From: an uncultured Gemmataceae bacterium
GTDB lineage: Bacteria; Planctomycetota; Planctomycetia; Gemmatales; Gemmataceae
DNA length: 8,195 bases
Direction: 5' to 3'
Assembly: GCA_937922175.1 (NCBI GenBank)
Contig: CAKZUU010000340.1
Location: 1-8,195, forward strand
Shown: one piece after another, positions 1 to 5,862 of the stretch
How positions within the stretch are numbered: position 1 is the stretch's first letter
Layout of the letters: every line of letters starts with the position of its first letter
Program-made: the position numbers and the translations under genes
The notes under the pieces: model-generated
Told to the model about the DNA's origin: nothing
The model's database searches: none
The model's input: the letters and a program-made list of their open reading frames with translations, nothing else

Positions 1-1553
1 GCGGCGGGTAGAGGGACATCGGCGGACCACGATCCTTCGTCGGACTTGAACGACGCCTCCACGACGCCTTCCGGAAGTTTTCCATCCGGCCCAACCTTGC
101 CCAAAAAGACAACGACACGGCTGATCCCCGACTCCGGGTCGCCCGCCGTCACCCGCACCGGCAAAGGTTTGGTCCTCAGGTGCTTGGGTGTCTTCTCCTT
201 CGGATGGCGGCCAGGCAGCACCTCGACGCGGACCTCTTCGGGTTTCGTTTCGTCCACGACGAGGGGGCGGTCGAAGTTGGCGAGTATTTGATTGTCCTTG
301 TCCAATAGGACCGCTTGCAAGTTGTACTTTCCTCGCAGATCCCGGAGGTCCAGCGGGATGACCCAATCCTGAACCCGAGTCGTCACGAACAGCCCCTCGT
401 TGGCTCCTGCATCGAGCCAGACTTGGCGATCGCGCGGTTCGTCACGGGTGATCGACTCCACGACTTCGTTGCCGGGCAACTGGCGAATTCGCAATTCGAT
501 TTTCGCTTGGGTGATCGGCGAATCGGGTTGGATCCGAAGAGGCACCACTCGCGGCGAAGTGTACAGCGCGGGAGCCTGTTGCCAGCGGTTATCTTCCGCC
601 TGGCGGACGATCGGCAATTCGGCTGTCCCGGATTCCATGAAGCGAATTGCTGCCGGCGAGAGTTGCGTGATATCCGCTTCACCAGCGGTGTCCGCTAAAA
701 AAGCGTAACGATACACATACGCCCGGGGCACGTTGTCGACGTGCACATAAAAGATCCCCTGCTCACCCTCACCGCGCAGCGGCAGGTCCTTGGCATAAAG
801 GCGAGCGCTTTGGCCCTTCGCGGTGATCGGCCGGCGGAAGACTCCCTCTCGCAACGAGTCCACCTTAATCATGGGCTGCGGTGGAAATTGCAGTTCCACC
901 GGGCATGGCTCGGTCTCGACAAAACTTTCATCCGACTTCATGACCACCGTGAGAAGATTCGACTTGCCTTGCTTCCGATAAGTGATTTTGTCCGGTTTCA
1001 CGTAATCCGTGGGTTGGCGGATGCCGACGACGACCGACATTTCTTCGCTCGGCTCGCCGCGCTCTTTGGGCTTTCGATCGTCGAAGGCTCGAAGCCGAAA
1101 CACGAAATCCCGGCGGGTCAGATCGGCATTGGGGACCAACTTCAGTTCGACGCCCGGAGGGGTCGGGGGCATCATGGGCATGGGCATCGGTGCCGGGCTT
1201 GCCGCGGGAGGCATCGGCATGGGTGCTTTGGCCAACGGCACGCGGACCGCGATCGGGTTTTCCGGAGTGGAACGCGGCACACGCAGGGCTTGACCTTCGG
1301 CCAGAACCGTTCGACGATCCGCACTGAGGATCTGGACCGTCACATCTCGGAGATCGTTTGACGCGTTGCGTACGAACAGAAAGAACGGGCGACTGACGTT
1401 CGGACGCATTTCCAGATTGGCCGTCGCTTCTTTGAGTTCCGTTGGGTCACTGCTGAAAAGGAATTGCAAGTCGCCTTGATCAGCCTGAGCCGTCGTCTGG
1501 AGGACGACCAAGGCCGCGAGGATCGTCAGCCGGCATCGCTTGGAAATCGCCAT
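1..1553 (-). CDS. Secreted beta-rich protein of unknown function, 3' end outside the window
   Basis: Reading the minus strand from the ATG at 1551-1553 gives 517 codons without a stop down to the left edge, so the C-terminus is missing. The start is supported by GGGAG six bases upstream and by a textbook signal peptide: MAISKRCR, a hydrophobic stretch LTILAALVVLQTTA, then AQA before D25, a good signal peptidase I site. The mature protein is therefore expected outside the cytoplasm. Residues 25-108 look like a beta-sandwich; residues 110-134 are a Met/Pro/Ala-rich linker; the rest is again strand-rich. The last visible part (about 460-517), with a D-x-x-SGI-x-x-V-x-V pattern, resembles an Ig-like or cadherin-like repeat. 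Cysteines are few. I do not recognise the family; an envelope or surface adhesion/binding role is only inferred. It is divergent from bamA. That the frame is coding is clear from its length, signal peptide and ribosome site. Confidence 0.86.
   Translation of the reverse strand, partial: MAISKRCRLTILAALVVLQTTAQADQGDLQFLFSSDPTELKEATANLEMRPNVSRPFFLFVRNASNDLRDVTVQILSADRRTVLAEGQALRVPRSTPENPIAVRVPLAKAPMPMPPAASPAPMPMPMMPPTPPGVELKLVPNADLTRRDFVFRLRAFDDRKPKERGEPSEEMSVVVGIRQPTDYVKPDKITYRKQGKSNLLTVVMKSDESFVETEPCPVELQFPPQPMIKVDSLREGVFRRPITAKGQSARLYAKDLPLRGEGEQGIFYVHVDNVPRAYVYRYAFLADTAGEADITQLSPAAIRFMESGTAELPIVRQAEDNRWQQAPALYTSPRVVPLRIQPDSPITQAKIELRIRQLPGNEVVESITRDEPRDRQVWLDAGANEGLFVTTRVQDWVIPLDLRDLRGKYNLQAVLLDKDNQILANFDRPLVVDETKPEEVRVEVLPGRHPKEKTPKHLRTKPLPVRVTAGDPESGISRVVVFLGKVGPDGKLPEGVVEASFKSDEGSWSADVPLPA
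1152..1226 (-). repeat. Met-Pro-rich low-complexity linker inside the secreted protein
   Basis: Codons 110-134 of the minus-strand gene encode a 25-residue run made almost only of Pro, Met and Ala, with repeated P-M-P-M units (APMPMPP, then APMPMPMMPP). On the plus strand it appears as repeated GGGCAT/GGCATCGG words. It separates two strand-rich portions of the protein and probably acts as a flexible or extended spacer. Short repeats of this kind can change length by slippage. Confidence 0.8.
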
Positions 1554-1632
1554 GCCTAACTCCCTGTAGAAACGAAACCTGTGCACAATCAAACCAATTT
1601 CCCGGGGGTGAGCAAGCCCAAATTACTCTGAA

Positions 1633-1672
1633 GCCGGCCGTTGACCTCGATCGATCCGCGTTGAAGGCCGGC
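1633..1672. promoter_or_regulatory. GC-rich inverted repeat in the divergent intergenic region
   Basis: GCCGGCC at 1633-1639 is matched by its exact reverse complement GGCCGGC at 1666-1672, with a 26-base interval that contains the palindrome TCGATCGA (1647-1654) and a TTGACC hexamer. It lies between the divergent secreted-protein gene and bamA. It could be a hairpin in a 5' leader or a binding site for a dimeric regulator. There is no U-run on either strand, so a terminator is unlikely. In GC-rich DNA a 7-bp match can arise by chance. Confidence 0.35.
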
Positions 1673-1710
1673 ACGATCCGGGGAAAAATGGTCGGGAGGA
1701 GACTCCGGAC

Positions 1711-1739
1711 TTGACCCAAGTTGCGGGTTCCGTTATGCG
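1711..1739 (+). promoter_or_regulatory. Candidate sigma-70-like promoter for bamA
   Basis: TTGACC (1711-1716, five of six matches to TTGACA), a 17-base spacer and TATGCG (1734-1739, three of six to TATAAT). It would give a leader of roughly 80 bases before the bamA start. A second, weaker pair, TTGAAG (1661-1666) and AAAAAT (1684-1689), is also spaced by 17. The -10 matches are poor, so this is a suggestion only. No convincing promoter was seen for the divergent gene. Confidence 0.3.
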
Positions 1740-1823
1740 AACGACCCGCGCCGTCGGATCGAGGGGCTGTCTCTGCCAAGGAAGGACGAAAAGCGACGAC
1801 GGCGACGAGCATCGGGAGCGCTT

Positions 1824-4160
1824 ATGGCTGCGACGGGACGTTCGCCGGGCCTTGGGGTCTTAGCGATGCTGGCTGCGATGGGGCTGGTGTCGTCGATCCG
1901 AGCGCAGACGGCGGAGGGCCCCTTCGTGGCCGAAGTCGTGACCCGCGGCAATCGTATTGTGCCCCGCGAACAGATCCTCGGACAGATCAAGACCCGTCCG
2001 GGTCAGATTTTCGACGAAGAAAAAGCCCGCGAAGACGTTCAGAAACTCAAAGAGTCCGGGGCGTTCGGCGACATTCGCGTTTCGACTCGTCCTGCCGGCG
2101 ACAACAAAGTGGTGGTCATCTTCGATTTGGCCGAACTGCCGAGCCTGATTCGCGAGATTGTGTACAAAGGCGCCAAACACATGAAGCAAAAGGACCTCGA
2201 CGCTCTGACCGGGTTGCGTCGTGGGGCGCCTTTGAATCCGACGGCGAATCTGCTCGCGTGTCGGGCCATCGAACAAAAATACCGAGACGATGGCCGCATC
2301 TTCGCCAAGGTCCTGCTCGAGGAGGGGGGTCAGGTCGGCGACACCCGGGTGGTCTTCAACATCACTGAAGGCCCCGAGGTGAAAGTTCGGTCGATTCGCT
2401 TTGTCGGGCACGGCCGTTGGATCAGCTCAGGCCGATTGCGAACTCAAATCAACTCCTCCCGATCGTTCCTTGGGATCGGCGGTACCTTCGATCCGCGGAA
2501 ACTCGAAGCCGACGTCTTGGCCCTGCGGGATTATTACCGTGGTTTGGGTTTCCTGGATGTGGAGGTCATGCCCGAAACCAGTTTCACGCCCGATCACACC
2601 GGCATCAACATCGTGTTCCATATCCACGAGGGACCTCGCTACAAGGTGGGAGCGGTCCGCATCGAGGGGAACAAGCAGTACGACTCGCAGCAACTGATGC
2701 AACTGATCAGCCTGAAGGAGGGCGAGTATTTCGACCGTCAGGTCGTGCAAGCGGATGTGACAGCGATCCAAGACAAGTACGGCGTGAACGGCCAGCGAGT
2801 TCCGGTACGGGAATCGCTGACGATGATGCCGGACCAACCCGGGGTGGTGGCCGTTCAGTATCAGATCCAGGAAAGCGAACCGGTCCGTGTGCGACAGATT
2901 TTGATCGTCGGCAACGAACAAACGCGGGACTCTGTCATCCTGCGAGTTCTCGGCATTCGCGAGGGTCAGGTGCTCAGTTGGCCGGAGATTCGTGCCGCCG
3001 AGGTGCGCCTCGCCAATCTGCAATTGTTCGAGAACAACCCCGAGACCGGGATCCGCCCGACCATCAGCGTCGTCGACACCGATGACCCTCGCTACAAGGA
3101 CGTACTGGTGAATGTCCGCGAGACGACGACCGGCAGTTTCATGCTCGGTGTGGGGGTCAATTCGGACGCGGGGTTGTCCGGGCAGATTGTTTTGAATGAG
3201 CGGAATTTCGATCTGCTTCGCTTTCCCCGAAGTTTCGACGACCTCCTGAGCGGTCGGGCGTTTCGTGGCGGCGGCCAAGAGTTTCGCCTCGAAGCGATTC
3301 CCGGCACTCGTTTCCAGCGCTACACAATGAGTTGGCGCGAACCGGCACTGTTCGATTCGCCATTCGGTCTGGCCGTCAGCGGTTATTTCTACAACCGAGG
3401 TTTCATCGAGTATAACGAGAGCCGAGTCGGCACGCGTGTCTCGGTGTCGCGACAATTAAATCGTTATTGGAACATCAACGAGACCTTTCGCCTGGAGGGC
3501 ATCAATATTTTCGATGTGCCGGCCTTTGCCACGCCGGCCATCACCGGCAACATTGGGTGGGACACGCTGGTCGGCTTCCGCACCGGTCTGACACGCGACA
3601 GCCGAGACTCGTATCTCCGGCCGACCCGCGGCAGCGTCCTGGATCTTGCATTTGAGCAAGTGCTGGGCAGCCACGTTTTTCCGGTCGGCTCGGTGGAGTA
3701 CAGCAAGTACTGGACGACCTGGCAGCGTCGCGACGGGAGCGGTCGCCACGTCCTCTCCCTGCGATCTCAAGCGATTTTCGCGGGAGACGATACGCCGGTT
3801 TATGAGCGGCTGTACGGCGGCGGCTTCCGCTCGCTGCGTGGCTTTTCCTTCCGCGGTGTGGGGCCTTTTGAGAATGGTTTGAACGTCGGCGGCCAGTTCG
3901 CTTTCCTCAACACGGTCGAATATCAAATCCCGGTTTTGGCCAACGATAAGTTCTTCATCGTCGGTTTCGTCGATCACGGAACGGTCGAGCGGAAGTTCGA
4001 CATCACCACCTATCGCGTGACGGCGGGCTTCGGCTTGAGGATCATCACGCCCGTCACGGGACCGGTGCCGTTGGCTCTCGATTTCGGTTTCCCGATCGTC
4101 AAAGGCCCCTTCGACCAGAAGCAATTGCTGGCATTTTACGTGGGGTTTGGCGGCAACTGA
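1824..4160 (+). CDS. bamA: Outer membrane protein assembly factor BamA (Omp85)
   Basis: This 778-residue protein is the central subunit of the BAM complex, which folds and inserts beta-barrel proteins into the outer membrane. Residues 1-27 form a signal peptide (hydrophobic GVLAMLAAMGLVSS, then IRA before Q28). Five POTRA domains follow at about 34-104, 106-183, 185-272, 274-352 and 354-433, with typical motifs such as FVAEVVTRGNRIV, V-x-SIRFVGHG, VGAVRIEGN and VRQILIVGNEQT. The barrel covers about 437-778. The Omp85 loop-6 signature is present as GGGFRSLRGF (666-674 region, LRGF instead of the common VRGF), and the end of the barrel has GFGLRIITPVTGPVPLALDFGFPI. Length and five POTRAs fit BamA rather than the three-POTRA TamA. 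The ATG start has GGGAG five bases upstream. Oddities: the chain ends FYVGFGGN rather than in an aromatic residue, and the 3' end overlaps the convergent gene by 25 bp. No skp/ompH or lpxD follows. Confidence 0.94.
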   Translation: MAATGRSPGLGVLAMLAAMGLVSSIRAQTAEGPFVAEVVTRGNRIVPREQILGQIKTRPGQIFDEEKAREDVQKLKESGAFGDIRVSTRPAGDNKVVVIFDLAELPSLIREIVYKGAKHMKQKDLDALTGLRRGAPLNPTANLLACRAIEQKYRDDGRIFAKVLLEEGGQVGDTRVVFNITEGPEVKVRSIRFVGHGRWISSGRLRTQINSSRSFLGIGGTFDPRKLEADVLALRDYYRGLGFLDVEVMPETSFTPDHTGINIVFHIHEGPRYKVGAVRIEGNKQYDSQQLMQLISLKEGEYFDRQVVQADVTAIQDKYGVNGQRVPVRESLTMMPDQPGVVAVQYQIQESEPVRVRQILIVGNEQTRDSVILRVLGIREGQVLSWPEIRAAEVRLANLQLFENNPETGIRPTISVVDTDDPRYKDVLVNVRETTTGSFMLGVGVNSDAGLSGQIVLNERNFDLLRFPRSFDDLLSGRAFRGGGQEFRLEAIPGTRFQRYTMSWREPALFDSPFGLAVSGYFYNRGFIEYNESRVGTRVSVSRQLNRYWNINETFRLEGINIFDVPAFATPAITGNIGWDTLVGFRTGLTRDSRDSYLRPTRGSVLDLAFEQVLGSHVFPVGSVEYSKYWTTWQRRDGSGRHVLSLRSQAIFAGDDTPVYERLYGGGFRSLRGFSFRGVGPFENGLNVGGQFAFLNTVEYQIPVLANDKFFIVGFVDHGTVERKFDITTYRVTAGFGLRIITPVTGPVPLALDFGFPIVKGPFDQKQLLAFYVGFGGN

Positions 4161-4573
4161 GACGCGGACTCCGAAGTTGCCGCCGGCGGAGTCGCGTCGG
4201 CAAGCGCTGACCCCGGTCTCATTGCCGCTCGCCAAGCGGCGAAAATCTCCTCCATTTGTCGCACACAACCGGTCAATGAGATCGACGCCATGTGAAAATT
4301 GGTGTGATCGCTGACCCGACGGTATTCACGTTCCAACAGCTCCGCGGCCCGACGAATCTTCGGCAGTTTTCCCGACAAGCGGTGGAGGAATTCGGCCACG
4401 TCGCCGCGCTCCCGCGCGGGTTCGGCGGCCCGAATTGAATCGAACAGGGTACGGGGCACGCTGAGCAACTCGTCGTCGCCCTGAATCTCCTCCGCGTGCT
4501 TGAGAAAGGTGCGGACCATCCACAGGTGGGCCAAGATCACGTTTAAGCGCTCGGCCGCCTGTTCGGAGGTCAT
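4136..4573 (-). CDS. Small helical protein of unknown function, coupled to the upstream membrane gene
   Basis: The product has 145 residues, no signal peptide and no membrane segment, so it should be cytoplasmic. It reads as four amphipathic helices (about 3-29, 32-52, 57-86 and 87-118) followed by a Pro/Ser/Ala-rich disordered tail (119-145). Several histidines lie on the helices (H16, H26, and H90/H94 in a HTNFH stretch), but no metal-site or catalytic motif is recognisable. I do not know the family. The ATG overlaps the TGA of the upstream membrane-protein gene as ATGA, which points to translational coupling and a shared role. Its last 25 bases run tail-to-tail into the bamA coding sequence. 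The conserved-looking heptad pattern and the coupled start support a real gene. Confidence 0.75.
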   Translation of the reverse strand: MTSEQAAERLNVILAHLWMVRTFLKHAEEIQGDDELLSVPRTLFDSIRAAEPARERGDVAEFLHRLSGKLPKIRRAAELLEREYRRVSDHTNFHMASISLTGCVRQMEEIFAAWRAAMRPGSALADATPPAATSESASQLPPNPT

Positions 4574-5172
4574 GAAGCAGCCCCCTCAACCGTCTGAACG
4601 ACAACCGGCGGTGTCCGAGCGGCTTTGGCCTCTTTCTCTTCTTTGGCGAGCAGGACCAAAGCCGCTCCAACACCGACGAACACGATGCCCACCAACAGTT
4701 TCCAACCCGGCATTTCGAGATGGAAATTTGCCCAATGACCGGCCTTGGGATGCCAAACCATACTGACCATGACATTGATCACTGGGGCCAACCCGAAGAT
4801 CAACGGGGCGATGAACACTTTATACGTGCTCGGCGGCAGCCCTTCGGACTGAGCCGCACCGATGGCCGACTTGGTGGCGAACACGACACAGATGGCACCG
4901 ATGGCACCGGCCGCACCCGCCAACGCCGAAAAAACCAGACCATTGGCAGTCAAATGGACATCCGACCATTTTTGCGTCCCGGTCGCGAAAAGGATCAGCG
5001 GGAGCAAAACCCCGATGACGAAATACGCCAAACCGACGCACAGGATGGCCATGATGCGGCTCGCCGGTTTGCCTCCCAATTCGCTCCCGCCGAAAAAGAT
5101 GATGGGGACGTAGGTGCCCCACGACAGACCCGCGAGCAACACGTAAAAGTGCCATTCCTGCAATTTAATCAT
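4570..5172 (-). CDS. Five-helix membrane protein resembling half of a DMT/EamA transporter
   Basis: The product has 200 residues and is strongly hydrophobic. Likely membrane segments are about 8-28 (YVLLAGLSWGTYVPIIFF), 39-63, 77-103 (Ala/Gly-rich SALAGAAGAIGAICVVFA), 116-138 and 156-177, followed by a charged cytoplasmic tail (KEEKEAKAAR). The first helix with its GLSWG motif and the small-residue packing in helix 3 recall the drug/metabolite transporter (EamA) superfamily. However, the protein is half the usual ten-helix length, so it would have to dimerise or do something else. The substrate is unknown. The ATG at 5170-5172 has GGAG eight bases upstream. Its stop overlaps the start of the following helical-protein gene. 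The tRNA-Glu gene lies about 110 bases upstream on the same strand and may share its transcript. The gene is real with good confidence; the transporter assignment is tentative. Confidence 0.72.
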   Translation of the reverse strand: MIKLQEWHFYVLLAGLSWGTYVPIIFFGGSELGGKPASRIMAILCVGLAYFVIGVLLPLILFATGTQKWSDVHLTANGLVFSALAGAAGAIGAICVVFATKSAIGAAQSEGLPPSTYKVFIAPLIFGLAPVINVMVSMVWHPKAGHWANFHLEMPGWKLLVGIVFVGVGAALVLLAKEEKEAKAARTPPVVVQTVEGAAS

Positions 5173-5214
5173 CGGCGAGGCTCCGGGGAGATGCGAGAGG
5201 GATTCCTGCGGCGA

Positions 5215-5261
5215 CGCGGGAGGCGTTGGCGCTGACGCCGACCACCACCCTGTCTCCCGCG
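5215..5261 (-). other. Nested inverted repeat between tRNA-Glu and the membrane-protein gene
   Basis: CGCGGGAG at 5215-5222 pairs perfectly with CTCCCGCG at 5254-5261 (8 bp). Inside it GGCGT (5222-5226) can pair with ACGCC (5235-5239). The two stems share base 5222 and so fold as a slightly trimmed nested structure. There is no U-run after it on the minus strand, so it is not a classical terminator. It may help separate the tRNA from the downstream mRNA, or be a leader structure for the membrane-protein gene. Chance formation in GC-rich DNA is possible. Confidence 0.35.
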
Positions 5262-5279
5262 CGACGGTGCCCGAGGAAG

Positions 5280-5352
5280 TGACCCCGACGGGATTCGAAC
5301 CCGTGTCGCGGCCTTGAAAGGGCCGTGTCCTAGGCCTCTAGACGACGGGGCC
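5280..5352 (-). tRNA. tRNA-Glu (anticodon UUC)
   Basis: The 73-base minus-strand sequence folds into a full cloverleaf. The acceptor stem GGCCCCG pairs with CGGGGTC (one G-U pair). The D arm is GTCT/GGAC with a 9-base loop. The anticodon stem CGGCC/GGCCG encloses the loop CTTTCAA, giving anticodon TTC. The T arm is ACGGG/CCCGT around TTCGAAT. This closely matches bacterial tRNA-Glu, including the CGTCTAGAGGCC D-arm region. It decodes GAA and GAG, and charged Glu-tRNA also feeds tetrapyrrole synthesis in many bacteria. The discriminator is A (5280), and CCA is not encoded: the next bases are CTT, so CCA must be added by nucleotidyltransferase. Confidence 0.97.
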
Positions 5353-5362
5353 AGCTTTGAAC

Positions 5363-5391
5363 ATTTTCCGATCTTGGTGACGGTTCGACAA
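5363..5391 (-). promoter_or_regulatory. Candidate proximal promoter of tRNA-Glu
   Basis: On the minus strand TTGTCG (5386-5391, four of six to consensus) is followed after exactly 17 bases by GAAAAT (5363-5368, four of six). Transcription would begin about 4-6 bases before the mature tRNA 5' end. That is very close for a tRNA needing RNase P, but feasible. Confidence 0.3.
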
Positions 5392-5420
5392 GTCGGCGGT
5401 CGAATCGTTTCTGCTGGGCG

Positions 5421-5449
5421 GTTATCAAATTTATTGGTTTCGTCGTCAA
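5421..5449 (-). promoter_or_regulatory. Candidate distal promoter of tRNA-Glu
   Basis: On the minus strand TTGACG (5444-5449, five of six to TTGACA), a 17-base AT-rich spacer and GATAAC (5421-5426, four of six to TATAAT). This is the best sigma-70-like match in the window. It would start transcripts about 60 bases upstream of the tRNA. It sits back-to-back with the trxA operon leader, so polymerase traffic here may affect both directions. No equally good promoter for trxA was seen on the plus strand. Confidence 0.5.
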
Positions 5450-5496
5450 CTCCTTCGTAAAAAAGCGTCGGAGGAGAGTCCTTCGAGGAGGAACGC

Positions 5497-5832
5497 ATGG
5501 CCGCCGCAAACATCGTCGAATTGAACGAGAGCAATTGGCAAAGCGAAGTAGTGGAGAGCGCCCTTCCTGTGCTCGTGGATTTTTGGGCACCTTGGTGCGG
5601 TCCATGCCGGATGATGCTGCCGACGGTCGAAAAGATCGCCGCTGGTTATGCCGGAAAAGTCAAAGTTGGAAAGCTTAACGTCGATCAAAATCCTTCATTG
5701 GCCATGAAATACGGCGTGACGAGTATACCACGGTTGATGTTCTTCAAAAGCTCCGATCGCCCTGTCGAGACGATCGTGGGACTTGTCCCCGAACAACGGA
5801 TCGTGGACTCGTTAACGCGGCTAGGAGCATGA
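5497..5832 (+). CDS. trxA: Thioredoxin
   Basis: The 111-residue, single-domain product matches the usual thioredoxin length. It reduces protein disulfides in the cytoplasm and is itself reduced by thioredoxin reductase. The active site is canonical: FWAPWCGPC with C34 and C37. The buried aspartate is present in VLVDFW (D28), and the cis-proline is P78 in VTSIPRLMFF, where Arg replaces the usual Thr after the proline. There is no signal peptide, so it should be cytoplasmic. The start is fixed by a very strong ribosome site, AGGAGG at 5486-5491, five bases before the ATG. It is the first gene of a probable trxA - nagA - rhomboid operon. No reductase gene is nearby. Confidence 0.95.
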   Translation: MAAANIVELNESNWQSEVVESALPVLVDFWAPWCGPCRMMLPTVEKIAAGYAGKVKVGKLNVDQNPSLAMKYGVTSIPRLMFFKSSDRPVETIVGLVPEQRIVDSLTRLGA

Positions 5833-5847
5833 TGGCCACCACGCTGC

Positions 5848-5852
5848 AGAGG
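5848..5852 (+). promoter_or_regulatory. Ribosome binding site that favours the GTG start of the nagA-like gene
   Basis: AGAGG at 5848-5852 is ten bases before the GTG at 5863 but only one base before the in-frame TTG at 5854. The spacing therefore favours GTG. The ATG codons at 5829 and 5832, which overlap the trxA stop, are in another frame and cannot start this protein. Confidence 0.45.
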
Positions 5853-5862
5853 CTTGCGACTC

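Noticed and set aside
741..1361. Plus-strand reading frame of 206 codons, and shorter ones at 46-291, 315-698, 400-708 and 1009-1293
   Set aside because: They lie antisense to the continuous minus-strand gene with signal peptide and ribosome site. Their His/Arg-rich sequence is typical of shadow frames in GC-rich DNA.
2427..3455. Minus-strand reading frame of 342 codons opposite bamA
   Set aside because: It is fully inside the well-supported bamA gene, has no recognisable domain, and its composition is that of a mirrored coding strand.
1824..4160. TamA or another Omp85 member instead of BamA
   Set aside because: Five POTRA domains and 778 residues fit BamA; TamA has three POTRAs and about 580 residues.
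3456..4268. Minus-strand reading frame of 270 codons opposite the bamA barrel
   Set aside because: It is antisense to bamA and also overlaps the coupled helical-protein gene in another frame, with no domain or ribosome site.
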